Below, piece after piece: positions 52,293-59,959 of a stretch of 64,000 bases of DNA. Under the pieces are notes generated by a model. The model did not search any database. It saw only the letters and a list, made by a program, of their open reading frames with translations, and had not been told where the DNA came from. Source of the DNA: Candidatus Flexicrinis affinis (GTDB lineage Bacteria > Chloroflexota > Anaerolineae > Aggregatilineales > Phototrophicaceae); the NCBI GenBank assembly GCA_016716525.1, contig JADJWE010000006.1, positions 124,001-188,000 of the forward strand, read 5' to 3'. Position 1 is the first letter of the stretch; each line of letters opens with the position of its first letter. Position numbers and translations under genes: made by a program.

Positions 52293-53338
52293 TCGTCGTC
52301 CTCCCCATCGTCGCCGCTGTCCGACACGACCGGATCGGCCCCGGCGGGCGAGCGGCCCATCAACGCAGCGACGTAATCCACCAGATACATCTCCGGCGAC
52401 CATGTCAGGCCGTCCGGCCACGGCATCGGATCGGCGTCGCGCCACGCCTTCTCGAATGCGTCGTACAGCTCCTCGTCGCGGCCCAATGGCACGAACGGCG
52501 CGGAATAGGCGCGCGGCGGCGACTCCGGATAATCGTGTTCGGTCGCCAGCAGCATCAGCGACTCTCCGCCCGCCCGCCCGAGCATGAAGCAGGCCTCCAG
52601 CGGCGGCTCGAGGTCGGTATCCCACAGCACCACCTGCGACACCAGCCATCCGTCGTGTTCCAACTGCCCGACTTCGAGGCTCAGGCGCGCGTCGTCGGCT
52701 AGGTGCCACGGCGGCGGCGGAAGTACGGGAAGCTGCGCGTTCGGATACACGGACGGAACAATCGGTCGGAACGCCTTGGCGCGCCGGTCGATCAACCAGA
52801 AGTCGACGCGCGTCAGCCCGCCGTGGCCGTCGGGAACGGCGACGTAGTTCACCGCAGCGCCGTCGCGCAGTGTCGGCGGATGCCCGAGCGTAACGATCGG
52901 CGCCAGCCAAAACGGGATGTCCGGCGCCTCTGCCAGCAGGGTGACCGCCGAGGCCAGATCGCCACCGCTGGGGGCGATCATATAGCCGGGCTGTTTATGC
53001 CAATCGCCGATATGCGCCAGCGGCGCTTCGGATTTGAAACCGGCGTCGCGGCGCAGTTCGGCATCGGCCCGCCAATTCTCCAAAAGCCACGTGAACTGAT
53101 CGTATTGGCTTTCGCCGCCGTGAGCGAAGGCATAGGCCTCGCGCTGCACGTCCTCCTCGTCAGGGGCGATCGTATCCAGCACATACAGGGTCGGCACGCT
53201 GCCGGCGGCGCCCGGTTGGTGAATCAGACCAACCAGCGCCTCACCCGTTTCGTCGTGGATGAAGCGTGCGGCACCCTTCGCCATCTTGTCGATGACGCGC
53301 TGGGCGATCACGAGATTTGGAAGCTGTCCGTCGCTCAT
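52289..53338 (-). CDS. JAB/MPN (JAMM) domain protein with altered metal motif
   Basis: 349 residues from ATG 53338 (AAGGAAG upstream). Residues about 10-150 form a JAB/MPN domain: Glu33 in TGEALVGLIH, then HIGDWHKQPGYMIAPSGGD. The JAMM motif needs H-x-H-x(10)-D; here it reads His114-Lys-Gln116 with Asp127 at the right distance and Ser124 present, so the second His is replaced by Gln. Canonical members cleave isopeptide bonds next to ubiquitin-like modifiers. Residues about 150-349 form a second domain with a stretch LLATEHDYPESPPRAYSAPF, reminiscent of the YP..PP segment of E2/RWD folds. It is 11 bases after the E2-like gene and overlaps the E1-like start. Confidence 0.78.
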   Translation of the reverse strand: MSDGQLPNLVIAQRVIDKMAKGAARFIHDETGEALVGLIHQPGAAGSVPTLYVLDTIAPDEEDVQREAYAFAHGGESQYDQFTWLLENWRADAELRRDAGFKSEAPLAHIGDWHKQPGYMIAPSGGDLASAVTLLAEAPDIPFWLAPIVTLGHPPTLRDGAAVNYVAVPDGHGGLTRVDFWLIDRRAKAFRPIVPSVYPNAQLPVLPPPPWHLADDARLSLEVGQLEHDGWLVSQVVLWDTDLEPPLEACFMLGRAGGESLMLLATEHDYPESPPRAYSAPFVPLGRDEELYDAFEKAWRDADPMPWPDGLTWSPEMYLVDYVAALMGRSPAGADPVVSDSGDDGEDDE

Positions 53339-53349
53339 CGGGCTTCCTT

Positions 53350-53817
53350 TCAGCGGCGCAAGCGCGGATCGATCTGGCTGGGATCGACGGTCTCCTCGAT
53401 ACCCGGCCAGACACCGGTCGCCCGCCACGTGTAATAGGCGTAAATCCACTGCACCGCCCACGCCGCAACGGTCACTGCTGTCGATTTGGCGGGGTTCCAG
53501 CCGTAGCTTTCGCCGTCTTTCGGATTGAAAAGGCACAACTGGCCGTCGACATACTGATGCTTGCGGCTGTAGATGCGCGGATGGGTCACGTAGGCCTCGG
53601 CAGGCTGATTGGGGTAGTCCGCCGGGTAGACGATCTTCACCGTGTGAATGCGCTCTTTCAACCGCGTCAGGTTGATCTCGATGTCGCCGTGCCAGTACAG
53701 CAAGCCGGTTTCCGGCACGTTGAGTTTGAATGTGTTCCCGAACACCGCACGCATGCCTTCGACTTCAAGCCGAAGCCGGGCCGAGACATTCTGCCGTGTA
53801 CCCCACCAAGCAGGCAT
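53350..53817 (-). CDS. E2-like ubiquitin-conjugating (UBC fold) protein
   Basis: 155 residues, about the size of an E2 core. The pattern fits bacterial E2 families: WHGDIEINLTR, the strand and Pro turn VKIVYPADYPNQPAEAYVTHP, then HQYVDGQLCLFNP with candidate catalytic Cys95 and His87, followed by the helix VTVAAWAVQWIYAYYTW and a WPG motif. E2 enzymes accept an activated modifier as a thioester on Cys and transfer it to an amine. It is the first gene of the operon, starting at ATG 53817 about 30 nt after the predicted transcription start. I infer E2 function from these motifs and the adjoining JAB and E1 genes. Confidence 0.8.
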   Translation of the reverse strand: MPAWWGTRQNVSARLRLEVEGMRAVFGNTFKLNVPETGLLYWHGDIEINLTRLKERIHTVKIVYPADYPNQPAEAYVTHPRIYSRKHQYVDGQLCLFNPKDGESYGWNPAKSTAVTVAAWAVQWIYAYYTWRATGVWPGIEETVDPSQIDPRLRR

Positions 53818-53853
53818 CGCACCTGTCGCTTTCCACTGCGTTCGTCGTGCTTA

Positions 53854-53882
53854 ACTTTAGTCTGAAAGCGCGGCGGTGTCTA
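53854..53882 (-). promoter_or_regulatory. Promoter of the ubiquitin-like operon (TAGACA-N17-TAAAGT)
   Basis: Minus strand: -35 TAGACA at 53882-53877 (five of six), 17-base spacer, -10 TAAAGT at 53859-53854 (four of six). It lies just downstream of the terminator of the preceding gene, so the operon is an independent transcription unit. Confidence 0.6.
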
Positions 53883-53930
53883 TGTTATCTCATACGGGTG
53901 GCGGGGGGATTCGGTTGCGGCGTGCCGGGC

Positions 53931-53966
53931 AAAACAAAAGCCCCCGCACGGTCGCGTGCGGGGGCT
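53931..53966 (-). terminator. Intrinsic terminator of the secreted-protein gene at 53989-55035
   Basis: Minus strand: AAGCCCCCGCACG / CGTGCGGGGGCTT stem, followed by TTGTTTTG, 22 bases after the stop. It isolates the following ubiquitin-like operon from upstream transcription. Confidence 0.85.
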
Positions 53967-53988
53967 TGACGATATTACGCGGTCAGGC

Positions 53989-55035
53989 TTAGAAGCCGCC
54001 CATCGCACCCATCATGCCCATCAGGTCCATGACAGTCGCAACCGGGGCGCCAGCCGGGGCCGACAACGCCGGAGCGGCGTTGAAGTTGGCGAAGCTGAAC
54101 CCGCCGGTGATGCTGATGCTGTCCATCGACTCGCCGGTGACGGCCGCGAACGCCGCGCCGTCGAGGGCGATGTTGAACTCGACATCGGTCTGGTAGAAGC
54201 TCGCCAGATCGACCTTCTGCGTGACACTGACGTTGATGGCGCTGCCCAGCGCGCTGAGCATCTGCTGCGCTTCGGCCAGTTCCGACTCGCTCAGTTCACC
54301 GGCGCCGGCCTGCGACATCACCAGACCCATGAACTCTTCATTGTTGAAGATGGCATTGAAGTCGAGCGTGGTGTTGAAGACCGCCTTGCCGTCCTCATCC
54401 GCGCCGCGGGTGATGATGGCCGCACCCATGAGCGAATTCATCAGGGCTTCGGTCTGCGCCGGGTCCATGGCGGCCGCGCCACCGGTATCAGGCATTTCCA
54501 TACCACCCATCATCGGCCCAAGCATCTCAAGCGCGCCGACCAATTCGAGACCTGCCCAATCCGCCGGCAAGCCCATCGCTCCCAGCGCCTCTGGGCCGCC
54601 CAGCAGCGGGGCCAACGCGCCGAAGTTCAGGTAACCGACGCCGTCGATCAGCAGCAGGTTGAGGTCGATCATGCCCATCGCGTTGATGTTCAACTCGCCG
54701 TCGAACGCACCGAGCACGCCGCCCAAGGCGCCAAAGACTGCGGTCGGATCAGCGGCGGCCCCGGCCAGCGCGTCCATGTCGATGGCCGCAATGGCAGCGG
54801 GATCAATCGCGTACGAGCCGTTGCCCGTCAAGGGAATAATGTCCGATCCCGAGCCGATGTTGAGGGTGAAATCGAACGTGGCCGACGTCAAGCCTTCTTG
54901 CGCCGCCGCCGACTGAACCAAAATATCGCAGTCCGCGCCAGTCAGATTGCCGCAGAGCGGATCCTGTGCAAATGCCGAACCGCCAAAGGCCAGCATCGCG
55001 AGGATCATGACGAGAATCATCAAGTACTTCCGCAT
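53989..55035 (-). CDS. Secreted Met/Gly/Ala-rich protein, function unknown
   Basis: 348 residues. A signal peptide (MRKYLMILVMILAMLAFGGSAFAQ) with a likely cut after AFA. The mature protein has two Cys close to its start (PLCGNLTGADCD) that may form a disulphide, then long beta-like stretches (ATFDFTLNIGSGSDIIPLTG, LNINAMGMIDLNLLLIDG) resembling LppX/LprG-like or DUF6612-type lipid-binding folds, although there is no lipobox. The C-terminus is rich in Gly and Met. I cannot name the family. A TATAAT at 55096-55101 and the terminator at 53931-53966 define it as a single-gene unit. Confidence 0.75.
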   Translation of the reverse strand: MRKYLMILVMILAMLAFGGSAFAQDPLCGNLTGADCDILVQSAAAQEGLTSATFDFTLNIGSGSDIIPLTGNGSYAIDPAAIAAIDMDALAGAAADPTAVFGALGGVLGAFDGELNINAMGMIDLNLLLIDGVGYLNFGALAPLLGGPEALGAMGLPADWAGLELVGALEMLGPMMGGMEMPDTGGAAAMDPAQTEALMNSLMGAAIITRGADEDGKAVFNTTLDFNAIFNNEEFMGLVMSQAGAGELSESELAEAQQMLSALGSAINVSVTQKVDLASFYQTDVEFNIALDGAAFAAVTGESMDSISITGGFSFANFNAAPALSAPAGAPVATVMDLMGMMGAMGGF

Positions 55036-55095
55036 AGTGAGGGGTCTCCGTTCCGTAGCGATAAAGCAGCCAGCAATTCACTGGCCATCCAACCC

Positions 55096-55101
55096 ATTAT
55101 A
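55096..55101 (-). promoter_or_regulatory. Candidate -10 box TATAAT for the secreted-protein gene
   Basis: Minus strand TATAAT (55101-55096), 60 bases before the ATG at 55035; the -35 region is poor. Confidence 0.45.
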
Positions 55102-55165
55102 CGCGAATTCTGTGGCGCGGTAGCGTTGACAGCGAATTCAACCGGAATCAACGCAGCATTTAGGC

Positions 55166-55996
55166 CTAGACGACCGGGCGAAGCGCAGGCAAACCGTTGG
55201 TCAAGCCCAGCCGGAGCGCCCCGACGGTGAGCGACTCGACGTAAATGCACATGTCCCACGGGATCGACACGTCCGCGGCGGAGAGCGCAACCTCCTCGAT
55301 CGGCACGCCGCTGTTGCGAATCACGGCAAAAGGAGTGGCTTCGTCGCGTTCGCCCATCACCAGCTGCGCGGCAACGCACAGCGAATCCGCCACGCCGCGC
55401 TGCGTGACTTGCATGGGGTTACCGAACAGGTCGGCCTTGCCGCGCTCGTCTGCGACTGGGCGGAAGCCCGCCATCGCCAGCGCAATGCCGGTCGTACCCC
55501 AGCGCCCCGGCACCAGCCAACTGTCGGTGAGGATCACACCGATATCCACGCCGAAGTGTTGGCGAACCTGCGCCCTGATCCATGCGGCTGTGCCGTACGG
55601 GTCGGCCGGGAACAGGACGACCTGCCCGCTGGGGATGTTCGATCGGTCGAGGCCGGCGTTGGGCGAGATGATTCCGTGCACATGCGTGAGCAGAAACCCG
55701 AGCTGAATCCCACCAAACACATGCTCGGCGTTCTCCAACACGAGCTGCGCCATCTTGGGGTTCATGTTGTACTGGGCCGCCACACGCTCGGCGTCTTCCG
55801 AAACGACAACGTCGGCAAGGTTGACGACGCGGCCTTCGGAAATCGCGGCGTATTTGCTGGACACGGCCAGCACGTCGCCATCGGCCAGCGCGAGATCGGA
55901 CGCATTAAGCGCGTCCTCGAGGGCGGAGATCAGGTCGAAACGGTGAGTCTGCACGGTAGCGCGTACGGGGAAGATTTGCAGGGGTGTGGGTGTCAT
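55166..55996 (-). CDS. cofE: Coenzyme F420-0:L-glutamate ligase (CofE/FbiB family)
   Basis: 276 residues. CofE adds glutamate residues to F420-0 using GTP. Family marks: LADGDVLAVSSKYAAISEGR near the N-terminus, GIISPNAGLDRSNIPSGQVV (the GxDxSN motif), VGVILTDSWLVPGRWG-like segment, and a late PWDMCIYVESLTVGALRLGL. The size fits the single-domain CofE, not the longer FbiB with a nitroreductase domain. Cytoplasmic. No other F420 biosynthesis gene is in the window, so the assignment to F420 rests on this protein alone; related GGH-like ligases exist. The 140-base gap upstream shows nothing I can assign. Confidence 0.87.
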   Translation of the reverse strand: MTPTPLQIFPVRATVQTHRFDLISALEDALNASDLALADGDVLAVSSKYAAISEGRVVNLADVVVSEDAERVAAQYNMNPKMAQLVLENAEHVFGGIQLGFLLTHVHGIISPNAGLDRSNIPSGQVVLFPADPYGTAAWIRAQVRQHFGVDIGVILTDSWLVPGRWGTTGIALAMAGFRPVADERGKADLFGNPMQVTQRGVADSLCVAAQLVMGERDEATPFAVIRNSGVPIEEVALSAADVSIPWDMCIYVESLTVGALRLGLTNGLPALRPVV

Positions 55997-56135
55997 CGAC
56001 GTCGTGAATCCGTTAACGGGAGGTATCCCAATGGTGTAGGCGGTGTGGCGTTCTGTGAAACGTCGTCACACATCCTAACAAAGCCACCAAGAATTGCCAG
56101 TGCCGGACTGGTTACGACTGCGTTTCGATTCGCCG

Positions 56136-56492
56136 CTATCCCGCCGCTCCCCACGCCTCGCGCAGCCACGCAGCCACCTCACCGTCGACGTCGGCTTCAT
56201 CGTAGAGTTCGATGTGATGCGTGAAACGCCCCGGCCGCGGCTCGACAACCTCTTTCCAGCGTGGTGACGGGTCGTGCCGCCGTAGCCCGATGGTCAGGAC
56301 CAGCGGGGCGGCGGCGCGCTTCAAGACCTTTGTCGGACACCACGCCCACGCAAATGCGATGCGCCGCCGAAACGCGACCTGACTCTTGCTGACTCGCAGT
56401 TCGCAGTCGCCAATCGCGTCAACAGCGCGGCAAACCTCGGCAAAAAGCCGCAGCGCAACAGGCTCACCCGCGAAGTACTGTTCGGGAGTCAC
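56136..56492 (-). CDS. DUF5655-like small protein
   Basis: 118 residues from GTG 56492 with GAGGGT just upstream. N-terminal TPEQYFAGEPVALRLFAEV, middle ELRVSKSQVAFRRRIAFAWAW, and the late RWKEVVEPRPGRFTHHIELY match the DUF5655 pattern. The family is uncharacterised; members are cytoplasmic and often follow unrelated genes. It begins 16 bases after menA and is probably co-transcribed with it. Confidence 0.78.
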   Translation of the reverse strand: MTPEQYFAGEPVALRLFAEVCRAVDAIGDCELRVSKSQVAFRRRIAFAWAWCPTKVLKRAAAPLVLTIGLRRHDPSPRWKEVVEPRPGRFTHHIELYDEADVDGEVAAWLREAWGAAG

Positions 56493-56508
56493 TGACCCTC
56501 TTCCCAGC

Positions 56509-57450
56509 TCAGATCAGCGCATCGAGCAGGAGCCACAACAGCCATCCGGCGACCATCAGCAGGCCGAAACGCCCGTGCAAGCGCGCCGTGCGGCCCTGCG
56601 CGGGGTGCAGCGTGGCCGGATCGTCCTCCGTGTTGAAGATGCGGATCAGCGCGCGCGCCTCCGGCAGCGTGAGGGCGACCAGCGCGGTGGTGACCGGCAC
56701 CGCGCCGAACACGATCAAAGCTGCCAGCGCCACATAGGCACCGCCGACCAGCACGACGTACTCGACCCGCGCGGCAGGCCGGCCCAACAGCACGGCCAGC
56801 GTTCGCTTGTTGGCGGCACGGTCGGCCTCCATGTCGCGCAGGTTGTTGGCGTGCAGAATTGCCGCTACCATCAGCGCGACCGGAAGCGAAATCCACACCA
56901 GATCGGGCGCTAGCTGACCGCGCGCCATGACGTAATACGCCCCGACCACGATCAGCGGTCCCATGAAGATGCCGGCGGCCACTTCGCCGAGGCCGTTGTA
57001 CGCCAGCGGGAACGGGCCGGCAGTGTAGATCACGGCGACCAGCGCGCCGCCGATGCCGATCGCCCACAGCAGCGGGCCGCTTTGCGACAGCAGGAACAGG
57101 CCGATCAGGCAGCCCGCGACCAGCGAGACCACCGCCCCGATACCGACCTCGCGCGGGGTAAGGCCGTACTTCTTGATCGCCATGCCCTGCCCGTCGACTT
57201 TGAGGTCGTCGCTGCCGCGGACGAAGTCGTAGTACTCGTTGACGAGGTTGGCGGCGGTCTGCAGCAGCATCACGCCGATCAGCGAGAGCGCGAACAGCAG
57301 CACGTCGAATACCCCGTCGCGAATGGCGGCGGCGGCGGCCACGCCCATCGGCACATAGGCGGCGGTGAACACGCGCGGGCGCGTCGCGCGGATCCACGCT
57401 TGACGTTTGTTGACCGGCGCGGCCGGGGCGGGCGCAGCAGGTGCGGACAT
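56509..57450 (-). CDS. menA: 1,4-dihydroxy-2-naphthoate polyprenyltransferase
   Basis: 313 residues, about eight or nine TM helices, UbiA superfamily. The first Asp-rich site is LVNEYYDFVRGSDD, the second ANNLRDMEADRAANKRT; with TRPRVFTAAYVPMGVAAA at the start and the YTAGPFPLAYNGLGEVAAG segment this is MenA, which joins a prenyl chain to dihydroxynaphthoate in menaquinone synthesis. The Ala/Pro-rich first dozen residues are not conserved in the family; a later start is possible but none is better supported. The promoter candidate at 57490-57519 fits ATG 57450. Confidence 0.92.
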   Translation of the reverse strand: MSAPAAPAPAAPVNKRQAWIRATRPRVFTAAYVPMGVAAAAAIRDGVFDVLLFALSLIGVMLLQTAANLVNEYYDFVRGSDDLKVDGQGMAIKKYGLTPREVGIGAVVSLVAGCLIGLFLLSQSGPLLWAIGIGGALVAVIYTAGPFPLAYNGLGEVAAGIFMGPLIVVGAYYVMARGQLAPDLVWISLPVALMVAAILHANNLRDMEADRAANKRTLAVLLGRPAARVEYVVLVGGAYVALAALIVFGAVPVTTALVALTLPEARALIRIFNTEDDPATLHPAQGRTARLHGRFGLLMVAGWLLWLLLDALI

Positions 57451-57489
57451 GGACTAGCGTTCCTGCAAGTGACGAGTGGAATGGGGCGC

Positions 57490-57519
57490 AGTATAGCGTC
57501 AATCCGTTAGCCGCGTCTA
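57490..57519 (-). promoter_or_regulatory. Promoter candidate for menA (TAGACG-N18-TATACT)
   Basis: Minus strand: -35 TAGACG at 57519-57514, 18-base spacer, -10 TATACT at 57495-57490, 40 bases before the ATG. Confidence 0.5.
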
Positions 57520-57570
57520 AGTAGGTGAATTGGGATCGTGATACAATGCTCGTGAACGCCGGGACACAGG

Positions 57571-57837
57571 ATGACTGTGATGCTCAACGCTCCAGCGCGA
57601 TCCGTACTAGACGTGGTTACCGACTTTCTCGCGGCCAATCCATCAGCCGACGAACTGCTCGCCTACCACCTTCCTGAAGATCTTCAGGCACGCGTTGATG
57701 ACCTCGTGGAGCGTAACGCCGAGGGTGAGCTGACACCTGCGGAGCAGCAGGAGCTTTTCGACTTCGTGCGCGTGGATGACCTCATCGCATTGCTCAAGGC
57801 GAAGGTTAAGCTGCGACAGCGCGATGGTGATGCGTGA
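57571..57837 (+). CDS. Small partner protein of HNH endonuclease
   Basis: 88 residues, helical and acidic. The pattern PSADELLAYHLPEDLQARVDD-LVERN-EGELTPAEQQEL-VRVDDLIALLKAK is one I associate with small genes lying immediately upstream of HNH endonucleases in several phyla. No DNA-binding motif. It overlaps the HNH gene by four bases (GTGA), so synthesis is coupled. A TACAAT at 57542-57547 is a possible -10. An ATG at 57580 is an alternative start. A control or antitoxin-like role is only a guess. Confidence 0.8.
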   Translation: MTVMLNAPARSVLDVVTDFLAANPSADELLAYHLPEDLQARVDDLVERNAEGELTPAEQQELFDFVRVDDLIALLKAKVKLRQRDGDA

Positions 57838-58244
57838 CAATATCTCAAGCCCTGCGCAGGCAGATCCGATCGCAGGCGGGATACTGCTGTGAATACTGCC
57901 GTGTAACTGAAGACAATCGCCTATCAACGTTTCAAGTTGACCATATCATTCCCCTAAAACACGGTGGCACCGACGATCCGTCCAATCTCTGCCTTGCCTG
58001 TCTGAAGTGCAACAGTTTCAAGGGGTCAAATGTTGCGGGTCTTGACCCTGCGACCGGAGATCCGACGCGTCTGTTCGATCCACGCAGACAGAGTTGGCGC
58101 GATCACTTCGAAATCGAGCCTGACGGCGTGATCAACGGTTTGACTCCGGAAGGTAGGACAACCGTGGACGTGCTGCGTCTGAACGATTTGCCCAGTTTGG
58201 TGGCCCGTCGCGTATTGATTCTGACGGGAGAGTATCCATGTTGA
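57834..58244 (+). CDS. HNH endonuclease
   Basis: 136 residues from GTG 57834. The HNH core is complete: zinc Cys pair in YCCEYCRV, VDHIIPLKHGGTDDPSNL with the catalytic His, and LCLACLKCNSFKG supplying the second Cys pair. Such small stand-alone nucleases cut or nick DNA; biological role unknown. The rest contains a helical and strand region (LRLNDLPSLVARRVLILTG). Translationally coupled to the preceding small gene and convergent with the oxidoreductase gene 52 bases away. Confidence 0.9.
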   Translation: MTISQALRRQIRSQAGYCCEYCRVTEDNRLSTFQVDHIIPLKHGGTDDPSNLCLACLKCNSFKGSNVAGLDPATGDPTRLFDPRRQSWRDHFEIEPDGVINGLTPEGRTTVDVLRLNDLPSLVARRVLILTGEYPC

Positions 58245-58296
58245 TGCCGCCACAGTTATCCTAACCCGAGCCTAGCGATGTGCGCCGCGGGCGCGA

Positions 58297-59283
58297 TTAC
58301 GCGCGGGCGGACTTGAGCAGCATGTCGACCACGCGCATATTCTCGACACCGTCCTGCGGGGCGTAGCGCGGCGGACGCCCGTCGATCAGCGCGAGCGCGA
58401 AATCATCGGCCATCAGCGTATAGGAATTAGCCGGCGGTACGGTGATCTCGCGGTAGGTGTCGCCATCGGGGCCGGCCTGCCACCAGCGGATGAACGTCGC
58501 GCCGTCGTCTGGCACGACGAACGCTTCTTCAACCGTGATCTTGCCGTTGGTGCCGCGCAGGTGGTAACGGTGATTGTGATGCCCGCGCAGCGAACAGTCG
58601 AAGTGCCCGATCACGCCCGATTCGAACTTGAGTACGCCGGCCAGCACCTCGTCCACGCCCGATTCCGCGCCGAAGCGCGCGACGGCATGCCCGGTGATTG
58701 GCTCCGCCCCCGCCATCAAGCGCGTGACGTTGACGCAGTAACAGCCGACGTCCATCAGCGCGCCGCCGGCCAGCTCGGCGCTCAGGCGGATGTTGTCCTC
58801 ACGGGCGATACGAAAGCTGAACGCAGCCTCGACCGCCAGCAGCTCGCCGATGGCCCCGTCGTCGAGCATCTGCTTGACCTGCACGGTCTGCGGATGGAAA
58901 CGGTACATGAACGCCTCGGCAAACAGGACACCGCGTTCGGCGAAGGCGTCGACCATCGTCTGCGCTTCGGCGGCGTCGGACGCCAGCGGCTTTTCGCACA
59001 AAGTCGGCTTGCCGGCCTCGGCGCACTTGATACTCCACTCGGCGTGCAGGCTGTTGGGCAGCGGGTTGTAAATCGCGTCGACGTTCGGGTCGGCGAGCAG
59101 CTCTTCGTATGAGCCATAGGCGGTCGGGATGCCAAGCTCGTCGGCGTACTCGCGCGCCGCGTCGCTGTTGCGGCTGGCGACGGCGGTCACGACGCCGTGT
59201 GCACTCGCCTGCATGGCCGGGACGACGCGCTTGCGCCCGATGTTGGCGGTGCTGAGAATGCCCCAACGGATTTTGTCGGTCAT
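58297..59283 (-). CDS. Gfo/Idh/MocA family oxidoreductase
   Basis: 328 residues. N-terminal NAD(P)-binding Rossmann domain (WGILSTANIGRKRVVPAM; VASRNSDAAREYADELG; DAIYNPLPNSLHAEW), then the family's catalytic EKPLA motif (KPTLCEKPLASDAAEA) and a GFO-type C-terminal alpha/beta domain with GALMDVGCYCVNVTRLM. Acts on sugars or related polyols; the substrate is not evident. ATG 59283 follows TATAAT at 59322-59327 by a 39-base leader. It is the boundary gene of the low-GC segment upstream. Confidence 0.92.
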   Translation of the reverse strand: MTDKIRWGILSTANIGRKRVVPAMQASAHGVVTAVASRNSDAAREYADELGIPTAYGSYEELLADPNVDAIYNPLPNSLHAEWSIKCAEAGKPTLCEKPLASDAAEAQTMVDAFAERGVLFAEAFMYRFHPQTVQVKQMLDDGAIGELLAVEAAFSFRIAREDNIRLSAELAGGALMDVGCYCVNVTRLMAGAEPITGHAVARFGAESGVDEVLAGVLKFESGVIGHFDCSLRGHHNHRYHLRGTNGKITVEEAFVVPDDGATFIRWWQAGPDGDTYREITVPPANSYTLMADDFALALIDGRPPRYAPQDGVENMRVVDMLLKSARA

Positions 59284-59321
59284 GGCGGTCGGCTTTCGGT
59301 GATCGTGGGCACGGACCGCCG

Positions 59322-59327
59322 ATTATA
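59322..59327 (-). promoter_or_regulatory. Candidate -10 box TATAAT for the oxidoreductase gene
   Basis: Minus strand TATAAT (59327-59322), 38 bases before the ATG; -35 weak. It sits exactly where the truncated methyltransferase remnant ends, so the deletion junction is close to this promoter. Confidence 0.5.
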
Positions 59328-59431
59328 GCGCGGAGGAGTAGTCTCGCTTATTCAGCGAACTCTGAGCGTCGTTTCTCGGTGAGCTGTCGTCCCCCTCGGC
59401 CTCTTCCGGTTCCTGCCGCCAGTCTCGAGGG

Positions 59432-59959
59432 TTACGGTGGTTCACGGATTGAATCTGCATCATAGTAGTATTGATTGCTCTTTGAGAAAAGAAAGATCGT
59501 TTCATGATCAACAGTTGGTCTAGTAGCCACAGATGATGGCATCGCGTTTGGTTTATGCCAGATTACTTCGCTTCGAAGAATCCATCCGACTTCCTGCAGC
59601 GCAAATGCAACCCGCCACGGTATTCCCAGAAGCTGACCATTTCGATAGGTATCTCCAAGATTTAGCCATAAGGTACCGTCGTTTTTGAGAGCGGGGTATA
59701 GATGTTGGAAGAGGTTCTTCAGCTTCTCAACATACTCAATTGGGGACTGTTCACGTCCGAATTCATGAGCATCGGGATCTCCTTCCTGCGAGTAGACCCT
59801 GTGCCCGAAATACGGGGGACTTGTGACAATCATCTGGATGCTTTCGCTGGGCAAGTGCGCGGCAACTGACCAACTGTCACCATTGATGATTGAATCTCGA
59901 CACTCACTCTCGGTCAAATCACGAGTATGGTCGAAGTGGATTATCTGCACAGATTTCAC
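59432..59959 (-). pseudogene. Truncated N4-cytosine-type DNA methyltransferase
   Basis: 175 residues from GTG 59959. Matches the first half of beta-class methyltransferases: motif IV MIVTSPPYFGHRVYS (SPPY is typical of N4-cytosine enzymes), EYVEKLKNLFQHLYPALK, DGTLWLNLGDTYRN, IPWRVAFALQEVGWILRSEV, YYYDADSIREP. In this class the AdoMet motif I (FxGxG) lies in the C-terminal half, which is absent: the frame stops at 59432 and only 148 bases remain before the next gene. A short alternative frame there shows no methyltransferase motif. It is therefore almost surely inactive. Its start abuts the nuclease stop (TAGGTG). Confidence 0.85.

Noticed and set aside
59323..59511. Short frame after the truncated methyltransferase, considered as a frameshifted C-terminal half
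   Set aside because: It lacks FxGxG or any other methyltransferase motif and is far too short; better explained by deletion.
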